From Zobellia alginiliquefaciens (GTDB taxonomy: Bacteria; Bacteroidota; Bacteroidia; Flavobacteriales; Flavobacteriaceae), in contig NZ_CP119758.1 of NCBI RefSeq assembly GCF_029323795.1, positions 1,922,001 to 1,986,000 on the forward strand: 64,000 bases of DNA, written 5' to 3'. This document shows positions 56,523 to 64,000 of this stretch, one piece after another. The notes beneath the pieces were generated by a model. It was not told the DNA's origin and made no database searches. It saw only the letters and a list, made by a program, of their open reading frames with translations. Positions within the stretch are counted from its first letter, which is position 1, and every line of letters starts with the position of its first letter. Position numbers and translations under genes: made by a program.

Positions 56523-57710
56523 TTATGAGCTAATTCTAGAATTATCCGGGTCAAAATTATTTGATCCATATTGGCCAGGAGTGCAACCGTAGGCTTTTTT
56601 AAAAGCTCTATAGAATGCATTTTTTGAATTAAAGCCACAGGTGAGCGAGAGTGCCTCCACGGAATACGTATCCAGGTAATTGTCTTCTATTTTTTCTACG
56701 GCATAGGCAATGCGCATTTGGTTTATATAATCGTTAAAATTGTCGTAGTCAGATTCGCTTATGGTATAGGTGATCTTTCTGGACGCTATGTTGGTGGCCC
56801 TGGAAAGTGTATCTACTTTTAAGTTGGGGTCCAAAAAAGACTTTGTTTTCTGCAAATGGTTGTTGAGTTCTGAAAATACCGATTCAATATGTATGTCAGA
56901 TTTTGAGGATAGGGTGTAGTTTTCAGGGTTTTTTATGCGCAAGTTGGGTAGGCCTATCAATAACTTAGGATTCCATAGCAAGTAGCATGAAACAAATAGA
57001 AAACTACCACACACCAATAGACCAAGAACAAGATGAATGAAGGGTGTAGTAGGTATTGCTTTAACTACTATTAATGCATTGGCTATATATAAAGCCACAA
57101 GAGATAGACTATGGACCGTTTGTATTATGGTTAGATCATAGACCCACTTTTTAACCAAGGCAAATTGTTTTGAGGCAATGTGCTCTTTGTTCTTAAAAAA
57201 GGAGATGATCAGGTGCCATTGAAGAATTAAATATACAATTGACGACAAGGACCTACAAACAATATTTACCCATTCTGGAAGTAAACCATCCTGGCCTTTA
57301 TAGGTTTTAGAAAAGTCTTGGGTTATCTCAAAAACCATTTCAGACTTTTCATTAAGATCCATAAAATAGAACGGAAAATAGTTTACCAAAAAAAATAGAA
57401 ATGGAATAAGGTGAATAGTATCTATTTTTTTAAATGAATTTTCTTCGTACAAAACAGCGCGAACATACAAATAGGAAAGAGGAAATATCAAGAAGGTTAT
57501 GGGTGCCGGTACTTTGTAGAGATACGGGAAGTAATTAATTACACCATATACGATAAATAGGTAAAAGCTATTACAAATGGCAATCAAAAAAAGAAGAACC
57601 GCCAGCAGATGACCCGAAAAAGAATTGTTCTTATTCAGTCGAAAGCGAATAAGAAACGCCGTAAACAGACAAAATAGTACTCCAATAAATTGCAGAATAT
57701 CTGGTAGCAT
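56523..57710 (-). CDS. AraC-family regulator with multi-pass membrane N-terminus
   Basis: This 395-residue protein has seven or so membrane helices (about 1-240) and a C-terminal AraC-type helix-turn-helix (about 290-385) with ALSLTCGFNSKNAFYRAFKKAYGCTPGQYG. Such proteins couple an unknown membrane signal to transcription. It diverges from the 123-residue gene and the outer-membrane protein gene, which are possible targets. That is inference only. Confidence 0.9.
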   Translation of the reverse strand: MLPDILQFIGVLFCLFTAFLIRFRLNKNNSFSGHLLAVLLFLIAICNSFYLFIVYGVINYFPYLYKVPAPITFLIFPLSYLYVRAVLYEENSFKKIDTIHLIPFLFFLVNYFPFYFMDLNEKSEMVFEITQDFSKTYKGQDGLLPEWVNIVCRSLSSIVYLILQWHLIISFFKNKEHIASKQFALVKKWVYDLTIIQTVHSLSLVALYIANALIVVKAIPTTPFIHLVLGLLVCGSFLFVSCYLLWNPKLLIGLPNLRIKNPENYTLSSKSDIHIESVFSELNNHLQKTKSFLDPNLKVDTLSRATNIASRKITYTISESDYDNFNDYINQMRIAYAVEKIEDNYLDTYSVEALSLTCGFNSKNAFYRAFKKAYGCTPGQYGSNNFDPDNSRISS

Positions 57711-57824
57711 AAGTTGAGGTTACGGTCATGGCGATGGGAATGTTACAATTACTGAAATCGTAACAGCTGCGATAGCATAGGCTATTAAATTTAGGTCTAT
57801 TTTGAAAGACAAACAAGCAATTTT

Positions 57825-58196
57825 ATGATAATTCCAGACTACAACAGTGATAAATTCCTGTATAAAGTGAGGAAATGGGGAGAATTAAATCATGACATAT
57901 GCTTATTGATGTATACGGACCATACCAAAAAAACCGATGACATAATTCTTCCTGACTTTTCAATTATTATTGTAGTACGAGAATATATGGAGTTTACACA
58001 GAAATTAAATTGGTTGGAATTCTTTGGTGAAACCAAAGAATATAGCATTACACATACCAACCAAAACAGTATTATTAAAGTGGATTATCAAAATGGTTTA
58101 AAAGTCAAGTATGTTATTGTAGAATCAAATACAGAGCAAACCAAGGAGTCTCATGAAAACCATGAAATCTTAATGAAAAAAAATAAAAATAGATAG
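57825..58196 (+). CDS. Small protein resembling part of an ANT(6)-type nucleotidyltransferase
   Basis: The 123-residue sequence includes LPDFSIIIVVREYMEFTQ and NWLEFFGETKEYSI. The order of an Asp-containing strand followed by a W-x-x-x-FG helix resembles the N-terminal region of aminoglycoside 6-adenylyltransferases, which are more than twice this length. The canonical double-Asp metal motif is not clear (DFS only), so the protein may be a relic or a divergent domain. It ends in a Lys/Glu/Asn-rich tail. Confidence 0.45.
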   Translation: MIIPDYNSDKFLYKVRKWGELNHDICLLMYTDHTKKTDDIILPDFSIIIVVREYMEFTQKLNWLEFFGETKEYSITHTNQNSIIKVDYQNGLKVKYVIVESNTEQTKESHENHEILMKKNKNR

Positions 58197-58287
58197 AAAC
58201 CCAATAAAAACGCGGGGTCTAAACCATTTAAAAGCTATGCGCGCATAATAATACAACTATATGTGTAGGATTTTACCTAAAAAATAT

Positions 58288-58295
58288 TAGATTTG
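58288..58295 (+). promoter_or_regulatory. Possible -7 element of the outer-membrane protein gene
   Basis: TAGATTTG matches TAnnTTTG and lies 19 nt before the GTG start at 58315. Confidence 0.35.
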
Positions 58296-58314
58296 GGACA
58301 CAATCTAACTTTTA

Positions 58315-60714
58315 GTGAAAAAATTAATTTGCCCCTTACTTTTTCTACTATCGTTTAACAGCCTACTCTATTCCCAAGATTACGTCATTTCGGGAACTGT
58401 AAAAAGTAGGGAAGATGTTGCTGTTTCTTTCGCCAATGTACTACTACTAAAGGCAACAGATTCTTCCTTGGTTAACGGGACTTCTACGGACGAAGATGGT
58501 ACGTTTAAAATAAAAGGCATTATTGCAGGAAATTATCTAATTAAAGCCAGCTTTATTGGTAACGAGAGCGCTATGAAAGCGTTTCAACTTGAGTCCGATA
58601 CGGAGATAGGTTCCTTAATTTTGAATGATACGGACCAAAGGTTAGATGAGGTGGTTGTTACCTCTTCTAAACCCAGACTTGAAAAGAAAATAGACCGATT
58701 GGTCTTTAATATTGAAAACACCGCCTACGCAGATGGTGACGTTTGGGACGTACTTAAAATTACTCCAAGTGTTATGGTCATAAACAATAAATTGACCATT
58801 AAAGGGAGCAGTGAAATTGGTGTGCTTATCAATGGTCGCAAGGTGAATATTCCTTATGATGATATTGTAAACTTACTCTCGGGCACATCGGCCGCTAATG
58901 TGCAGAATATTGAGGTGATAACTAATCCACCCGCTAAGTATAGCGCCGAAAATGATGCGCTCATCAATATTGTGATGAAGAAAAATATAGTTGCCGGCTA
59001 TAACGGTGCAGTCTATAATAAATATGTTCAAGGCGTGCTACCAAAGCATACGGTAGGTACGAACCACTTTTTTAAAGGAAAGAAAACACAGTTATCGCTT
59101 AACTATAGTTTTCAGCGTGATAGAGATGTAATTTATTATACGGACATCACCAATTTTGTTGAAGATGATAATGTTTCTACTTGGACGGAAGAGCAAGAGT
59201 ATTTAAACAATAAAAAACAACATAATCTTTCCCTTTTCTTTGATTATGATATTAGTGAAAAAACAAGATTGAGCTTTACTACTATAACGCTCTGGCAACC
59301 TAACAGACACCGAACCTATGATACGGAAACCGATGTTGCAGGCGATGACCAATTTTCCCGTTTTCTTACCCTAAATAACTCCGAAATTCAAAATCTGAAT
59401 ACTTCTTACTATATAGATTATATACATGACCTGAACGAAAAGGGAGCACAGCTCTCGTTTAATGCCCACTACACCTATTATGATGAGAATAAGGACCAAT
59501 TAATAGAGTCCACTTTTTATAACACAGATGGAGTACTTTTTGGGAATAACGATTTTACGACCGATTCGGAACAGGAAATCAATTTATATAGCGTTCAGGG
59601 AGATTATGAATCGCCCATAGGCAAGTCAGGGAGCTTTGGAACGGGCTTACGCTACGCGGGAATATCCTCAAAGAGCACTATTGACCAACAAGGATTTGAT
59701 CGGGACCAGCCCGGTATTGACCCTTCTGAGGCCGGGGCTTTTGATTATGACGAGTCTATTTATGCCGCTTATGTCTCCTATTCGGGAAAATGGGATAAAT
59801 GGAAAGCGAAAACAGGTCTTCGGGCCGAATATGCCGAAACAGAAGGTGAATTGGAAACAGAGAATACATCTAACGAACGGAATAATTTTCAGTTGTTTCC
59901 TTCTTTTTCCATTCAATATCTACCTAACAAGAAGCACAATTTTGACCTTTATTATTTTAGAAAGATTACGAGACCTAGATATAATGATATAAATCCGTTT
60001 CAGACCTTTCAAAGCACCTTCTCTACTATTGAAGGAAACCCAGAACTGAAGCCCTCTACTCGCTATTATATAGCTGGCGGTTACACCTATGATAAAAGCT
60101 ATACCGTAGAGTTGTTCTATAAAAAAGCCAAAAATGTACTGTCCGAGCTAATTTTTCAAAACAACGACAATAATCTGTTACAGTTTATTTCGTCTAACGT
60201 GAACCAAGAATCTTCGTATGGCATTGACTTTTCTATAAGCAAAGATTTTACCAATTTCTATAATTGTTACTTGCTCACTAGTTTTTATAGCGAAACCTTT
60301 AGATTCACCAATATTAGTACCAATAGCTTGGTAGAACTTGATCAATTGGGTTGGTTTGTACGTAATAGCAACAGTTTTAGTTTTCTGAGCGATAGATCAT
60401 TGACGGTTGACCTTAATTTGATTTATACCACAGCCATGCTTTCAGGAAACACTAAAGTGGATGCTTTTGGGGCTTTGAACCTTATGGTACGAAAAACCTT
60501 GTATGATAGAAACTTGAGCCTTTCCTTGGGCATAGAAGATATTTTCAACCAAGGCAACCAGTTTAAGCAGCGAAATTATCAGGATCAAAACGGGACCTCC
60601 CTTAAAAAAGGGGAAAACCGTTTGCTCGTCATGGGGCTACGTTACAAATTTGGCAATTCTAAAATGCGGGATAATCAGAAATCCAAGAGAGTGGATGAAC
60701 GTAATCGTATTTAG
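58315..60714 (+). CDS. Outer-membrane beta-barrel protein (OMP_b-brl_3 type) with carboxypeptidase-regulatory-like domain
   Basis: This 799-residue protein uses a GTG start that gives a clean signal peptide (about 1-20, ending SLLYSQ). A carboxypeptidase-regulatory-like domain (about 25-100) is followed by a short TonB-plug-like part (RLDEVVVTSSKPRLEKKIDRLVFN, VLINGRKV). A large barrel (about 220-790) ends in alternating aromatic strands (LLVMGLRYKFG). This is the common outer-membrane beta-barrel family of Bacteroidetes, often tied to two-component or AraC control. No SusD gene is next to it, so it is not a classical polysaccharide locus. Confidence 0.9.
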   Translation: MKKLICPLLFLLSFNSLLYSQDYVISGTVKSREDVAVSFANVLLLKATDSSLVNGTSTDEDGTFKIKGIIAGNYLIKASFIGNESAMKAFQLESDTEIGSLILNDTDQRLDEVVVTSSKPRLEKKIDRLVFNIENTAYADGDVWDVLKITPSVMVINNKLTIKGSSEIGVLINGRKVNIPYDDIVNLLSGTSAANVQNIEVITNPPAKYSAENDALINIVMKKNIVAGYNGAVYNKYVQGVLPKHTVGTNHFFKGKKTQLSLNYSFQRDRDVIYYTDITNFVEDDNVSTWTEEQEYLNNKKQHNLSLFFDYDISEKTRLSFTTITLWQPNRHRTYDTETDVAGDDQFSRFLTLNNSEIQNLNTSYYIDYIHDLNEKGAQLSFNAHYTYYDENKDQLIESTFYNTDGVLFGNNDFTTDSEQEINLYSVQGDYESPIGKSGSFGTGLRYAGISSKSTIDQQGFDRDQPGIDPSEAGAFDYDESIYAAYVSYSGKWDKWKAKTGLRAEYAETEGELETENTSNERNNFQLFPSFSIQYLPNKKHNFDLYYFRKITRPRYNDINPFQTFQSTFSTIEGNPELKPSTRYYIAGGYTYDKSYTVELFYKKAKNVLSELIFQNNDNNLLQFISSNVNQESSYGIDFSISKDFTNFYNCYLLTSFYSETFRFTNISTNSLVELDQLGWFVRNSNSFSFLSDRSLTVDLNLIYTTAMLSGNTKVDAFGALNLMVRKTLYDRNLSLSLGIEDIFNQGNQFKQRNYQDQNGTSLKKGENRLLVMGLRYKFGNSKMRDNQKSKRVDERNRI

Positions 60715-60730
60715 GTATGCTCTCTACACT

Positions 60731-60916
60731 CTATTTTGTATCTAACGTAAAATTACTCAGCATAATTCCACAAGTCCCAAAGCTAATGAGCAGGTAGACA
60801 CCGGTAAGAATAAAGAAAATCTTGGCCATTTTACTGTTTTTCTTAATCAATCCTACAATAGCAAGAATGAAAAAAATAATAGGTGGGCCAATCATTAAAA
60901 ATACAAGTCCGATCAT
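60731..60916 (-). CDS. Small two-helix membrane protein
   Basis: This 61-residue protein has two membrane helices (about 3-23 and 32-52) separated by KKNSKMAK. Its ATG overlaps the stop of the radical SAM gene by 4 nt (60913-60916), which argues that it is real and translated with that gene. Function unknown. Confidence 0.7.
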   Translation of the reverse strand: MIGLVFLMIGPPIIFFILAIVGLIKKNSKMAKIFFILTGVYLLISFGTCGIMLSNFTLDTK

Positions 60917-62307
60917 ACCATTTCATTTTGCAGTTGCTCTAAGTACTTTACTTTATCATCTCTATAAAACAAGTTCATAGTTTCAAAAGGAATAATCTTA
61001 TAATCTTTGTTCACAATGTATACGCATGACTTTTTAATAGCACGGACATCAAAATTATGAGCGTCTATAAATTGCATGATGATAATGCGAAATAGATTGT
61101 CATACCCTAGTTCTGGTGCATCAATTTCCGGCAAACAGCACATGATGCTTTTCAGGTTTTCCGATGCCTTTTCAACTGAGTTTCCAGTGCTGAATAGTTC
61201 TATCATCTTACCATGCAATGCCTCGTCTTGTTCATAGATAATAGTGTTTTTTCCTTCGTTCAATAAATCGTCTGGATTAATGTATCGCGTAAGCGGACTC
61301 ACCTCATCTCCTACTTTTAGGGCATAGGCCATTACCAGTGCATCAGGATTGCAGGGCACGGGAATAAGGTCATCACTCTCAAAAATGGGTGATTGCTCCA
61401 AAATTTTTCTCCGGACTTCTGTTAGGGTTATTCTATTGTCATCAACTTCAAAATTTTCTAAACGACCGGCAACTTGAGTAGGTTGAAAGGTTACCCCTCG
61501 AACACATTTTTGTTTTACGGCAAAGTCTATGGTTTCTCCCATTTCGTGGTCGTTCAATCCTTTTTGTAAGGTGACCACAAGTGTTGTGGAAAGGTTGAGT
61601 TTATTAAGGTGTTCTAATGCTTTTAAACGGGTTTCTGCCAGATCCGCTCCTCTTAGTGTTTGTAGCACCGTATTATCCAAAGAGTCGAACTGTAGGTATA
61701 TTTCAAAATCGGGAGCGTACGTTGCTAATCTTTCGGCAAAAGCAAAATCTTTGGCAATTTTAATACCGTTGGTGTTGACCATTAAATGCCTAATGGGCAA
61801 TGTTTTGGCATAATCCATTATTTCAAAAAACTGCGGATGTATCGTAGGTTCGCCACCACTTAACTGTACAACATCGGGTTCGCCTTCGTTCTTAACGATT
61901 ACATCTAGCATTTTTTTGATTTCCTCTACAGAACGATGTCTGCCGTAGGTGGGTGAAGAGGAGGCGTAACACGTAGGGCACGTAAGATTGCACCGATCGG
62001 TTAGCTCAACCACGGTTAGGCAGGAATGTTGCTCATGATCTGGGCAAAGGCCACAATCATAAGGGCAACCATAATGGGTTTTGGTATTAAAAGTCTTTGG
62101 GTATTCAGAAGCCTTGTTGTAGTTTCTGATATTCTTGTAATATTCTATATCATCTGCAATAAGCACCTTGCTTTTGCCATGCTCTTTACAGTTTTTGAGC
62201 ATATATACCTTATCGTTCTCAAAAACGATTTTAGCATCTACACGTCGTAAACATTCCGGGCAAAGACTAAGCGTAAAATCATAATAGGTGTAGTTTTTTG
62301 AGGGCAT
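60913..62307 (-). CDS. MJ0619/Tes-like radical SAM enzyme
   Basis: This 464-residue protein carries the radical SAM cluster motif CNLTCPTC (CxxxCxxC, near residue 106). An N-terminal Cys-rich part contains LCPEC, a lone Cys in LKNCKEHG, and GCPYDCGLCPDHEQHSC. The set of N-terminal cysteines followed by VELTDRCNLTCPTCYA is shared by archaeal MJ0619-type pterin methylases and Tes/Mss-type lipid C-C coupling enzymes. Those bind extra iron sites. Which reaction occurs here cannot be told from sequence. The gene starts inside the last 29 nt of the Lgt-like gene and overlaps the small membrane gene by 4 nt. Confidence 0.85.
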   Translation of the reverse strand: MPSKNYTYYDFTLSLCPECLRRVDAKIVFENDKVYMLKNCKEHGKSKVLIADDIEYYKNIRNYNKASEYPKTFNTKTHYGCPYDCGLCPDHEQHSCLTVVELTDRCNLTCPTCYASSSPTYGRHRSVEEIKKMLDVIVKNEGEPDVVQLSGGEPTIHPQFFEIMDYAKTLPIRHLMVNTNGIKIAKDFAFAERLATYAPDFEIYLQFDSLDNTVLQTLRGADLAETRLKALEHLNKLNLSTTLVVTLQKGLNDHEMGETIDFAVKQKCVRGVTFQPTQVAGRLENFEVDDNRITLTEVRRKILEQSPIFESDDLIPVPCNPDALVMAYALKVGDEVSPLTRYINPDDLLNEGKNTIIYEQDEALHGKMIELFSTGNSVEKASENLKSIMCCLPEIDAPELGYDNLFRIIIMQFIDAHNFDVRAIKKSCVYIVNKDYKIIPFETMNLFYRDDKVKYLEQLQNEMV

Positions 62308-63046
62308 AGGCAGTGGCTTGGCGAATGGTTTTTTGGTAGTAGAAAAGACAAATTAAGCATAATATCTGAATGCTGCTTAAACCTAAAGTAAAAAAGGTAT
62401 TCGGTTTCAAGAACTCAATAAGGAATCGAAACGTAAAGTATGAGATCATGAAAAATTTGAAAAGCATTCCGCTCTCTAAAGACTTTGAATTTCTTTGAAT
62501 CTTTGTTAAAAGAATGAACAACAGTAATAGAAAAAACACTTCATACAGTGCCACAGGGTGTCTGTTTAGACCATCGCCTAAATTCATTCCCATAAAAAAT
62601 GAGGTCTTTTTACCATAAGTAAATTCGTTTGTTCCCGCTAAAAAGCACCCAACTCTTCCTATGATGATTCCAAGAATTATTGGAAATGTAAAAAGGTCTC
62701 CTGAAGACTGTTTTTCGCCGATTATCACCTTTGCTAACTCTACACCCAACAAGCCTCCAAAAAGTCCGCCCATTATAGTTTTATTGTTCATTAAGGCCAT
62801 CCACTCTTCTTGGGAATGAATTACCGGGTTCTCTAAAAAAGCTACAGCTCTAGAGAGCAGTAAAGCACCAAAAATTGCACCAATGATTATAGAAAGCCGA
62901 TTGGCGGAAGTAATGGAATCGGCACTTCGCTTTCGTAGAAAGACATAATACCTAAAAGCGATAAAAAATGCCAAATACTCTAGAATTAGGTGTATGTTCC
63001 ATTTTATACCGAAAAGTATAGGCTCAAAAGGCAGGGTTATATTCAT
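62279..63046 (-). CDS. Prolipoprotein diacylglyceryl transferase (Lgt)-like membrane protein
   Basis: With ATG 63046 the protein has 255 residues and about seven membrane helices. IIGRVGCFLAGT (near 145) corresponds to the Lgt signature GRxGNFxN, but with Cys and Ala in place of Asn, as in Lgt paralogues of uncertain activity. Other Lgt-like elements are GGLFGGLLGVELAK and RHPVALYEV. A TTG at 63058 would add 4 residues, but a perfect -7 box covers it, so I prefer the ATG. The altered signature argues against simply calling it lgt. Confidence 0.78.
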   Translation of the reverse strand: MNITLPFEPILFGIKWNIHLILEYLAFFIAFRYYVFLRKRSADSITSANRLSIIIGAIFGALLLSRAVAFLENPVIHSQEEWMALMNNKTIMGGLFGGLLGVELAKVIIGEKQSSGDLFTFPIILGIIIGRVGCFLAGTNEFTYGKKTSFFMGMNLGDGLNRHPVALYEVFFLLLLFILLTKIQRNSKSLESGMLFKFFMISYFTFRFLIEFLKPNTFFTLGLSSIQILCLICLFYYQKTIRQATAYALKKLHLL

Positions 63047-63055
63047 AGCTTTCAA

Positions 63056-63063
63056 CAAAGATA
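63056..63063 (-). promoter_or_regulatory. Promoter element of the Lgt-like/radical SAM operon
   Basis: TATCTTTG on the reverse strand is a perfect TAnnTTTG match ending 9 nt before the ATG at 63046, implying a leaderless or very short-leader transcript. Confidence 0.5.
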
Positions 63064-63100
63064 GTTAGGTTCAACATTTTAACGGGTTGCAGATTAGTTG

Positions 63101-63108
63101 TAAATTTG
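63101..63108 (+). promoter_or_regulatory. dusB -7 promoter element
   Basis: TAAATTTG is a perfect match only 5 nt before the ATG at 63114, so transcription would begin at or very near the start codon. Confidence 0.5.
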
Positions 63109-63113
63109 CGGCC

Positions 63114-64000
63114 ATGCCAAAAATAGGAGACATACAACTACCTGACTTTCCGTTGCTTCTTGCACCAATGGAAGATGTAAGCGACCCACCTTTTCGTGCA
63201 TTATGCAAAGAACAGGGTGCCGATGTGGTGTACACCGAATTTATTTCTTCGGAAGGATTGATTCGTGATGCTGCCAAAAGCGTAATGAAGTTGGATATTT
63301 ACGAAAAGGAGAGGCCTGTGGGCATTCAGATTTTCGGTGCTAATCTGGACTCTATGCTGCAATCGGTAGAAATTGTAGAGAAGTCCAAACCGGATATTAT
63401 CGATATTAATTTTGGCTGTCCCGTTAAAAAAGTGGTCAGTAAAGGTGCCGGTGCCGGAATATTAAAAGATATTGATTTAATGGTTTCGCTCACCAAAGCA
63501 ATGGTGGAACATACCAAGTTACCGATTACCGTAAAAACCCGTTTGGGGTGGGACAGTGATTCCATAAAAATAGTTGAGGTTGCCGAACGTTTGCAAGATG
63601 TAGGCTGTAAAGCGATTGCCATTCACGGTAGAACCCGAGTACAGATGTATAAAGGCGAAGCCGATTGGAAACCTATTGCCCAAGTAAAGAACAACCAGCG
63701 CATGCACATTCCTGTTTTCGGAAATGGCGATGTAGACACACCTGAAGCCGCTGTAAAAATGCGCGATGAATACGGCTTGGACGGTGCTATGATCGGTCGT
63801 GCCAGTATTGGATATCCGTGGTTTTTCAATGAGGTAAAGCACTTTTTTGAAACCGGAACACACAAAGCACCGCCAACCATGCCAGAACGTGTTGAGGCCG
63901 CAAGACGTCATTTGAAAATGTCTATTGATTGGAAAGGAGAAAAACTAGGTGTTTTTGAAACCCGTAGGCACTATACCAATTACTTTAAAGGCATACCTAA
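63114..64000 (+). CDS. dusB: tRNA-dihydrouridine synthase, 3' end cut by the window
   Basis: The 295 visible residues show the Dus FMN-binding barrel. LLLAPMEDVSDPPFRALC lies at the N-terminus, and the catalytic-Cys loop DINFGCPVKKVVSKGAG has Cys near residue 102. AIHGRTRVQMYKGEADW and GAMIGRASIGYPW follow. Dus enzymes reduce specific uridines in tRNA with NADPH. Length and motifs favour DusB among the family. The C-terminal helical domain runs past 64000. Confidence 0.93.
   Translation, partial: MPKIGDIQLPDFPLLLAPMEDVSDPPFRALCKEQGADVVYTEFISSEGLIRDAAKSVMKLDIYEKERPVGIQIFGANLDSMLQSVEIVEKSKPDIIDINFGCPVKKVVSKGAGAGILKDIDLMVSLTKAMVEHTKLPITVKTRLGWDSDSIKIVEVAERLQDVGCKAIAIHGRTRVQMYKGEADWKPIAQVKNNQRMHIPVFGNGDVDTPEAAVKMRDEYGLDGAMIGRASIGYPWFFNEVKHFFETGTHKAPPTMPERVEAARRHLKMSIDWKGEKLGVFETRRHYTNYFKGIP

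Overview
The window comes from a gliding, Bacteroidetes-type bacterium, most likely a marine member of the Flavobacteriaceae. The evidence is a complete sprC-sprD-sprB-sprF gliding locus with type IX secretion sorting domains, PorP/SprF-family proteins, an OMP_b-brl_3 outer-membrane protein, many SPII lipoproteins, AT-rich DNA, and repeated matches to the Bacteroidetes -7 promoter element TAnnTTTG. No plasmid, prophage, insertion sequence or CRISPR array was seen. I could not name the species from the sequence alone.

Layout, left part (1-33 kb). A truncated DUF4175-type membrane protein (-) and gltX (+) diverge. They are followed by an SPFH/band-7 protein, a three-gene envelope cassette (YtxH, holin-X-like, DUF6327-like) and glnS. 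The centre is the 20-kb gliding operon: sprC, sprD, the 14.6-kb sprB encoding a 4857-residue surface adhesin, and sprF. Next come folB, tRNA-Cys(GCA), a LysE-type exporter, a head-GIN (DUF2807) protein and rnr (RNase R). A 651-bp AT-rich gap between rnr and rpiB is dense in DnaA-box-like 9-mers and is a candidate replication origin.

Layout, right part (33-64 kb). rpiB, a cation diffusion facilitator and an ElaA-like acetyltransferase are followed by a putative type II restriction-modification pair (C5 methyltransferase and a PD-(D/E)XK-like partner) with an unusual direct repeat and a 124-residue companion. Then come an NlpC/P60 lipoprotein, a sugar-type group (FN3K-like kinase, PQQ/cytochrome c dehydrogenase, DUF5009 membrane protein, DUF1080 lipoprotein), and rnpA with a CtpA-type protease and a VOC protein. 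A subtilase/M1-peptidase operon, an MBL-fold hydrolase, a Na+/H+-type antiporter, a lipocalin-like lipoprotein, lepA, an AraC-type membrane regulator and an outer-membrane barrel protein follow. The window ends with an operon of an Lgt-like membrane protein, an MJ0619/Tes-like radical SAM enzyme and a small membrane protein, divergent from dusB (cut by the window edge).

How the genes work together. The spr operon forms one functional unit: SprB is the mobile adhesin carried along the cell surface, SprF (and probably SprD) supports its export through the type IX system, and SprC carries its own type IX sorting domain. The observations most worth follow-up are a globular domain inserted into one SprB repeat, two separate large internal duplications in SprB, the candidate oriC, the Lgt-like/radical SAM operon, and the repeats beside the restriction-modification pair.
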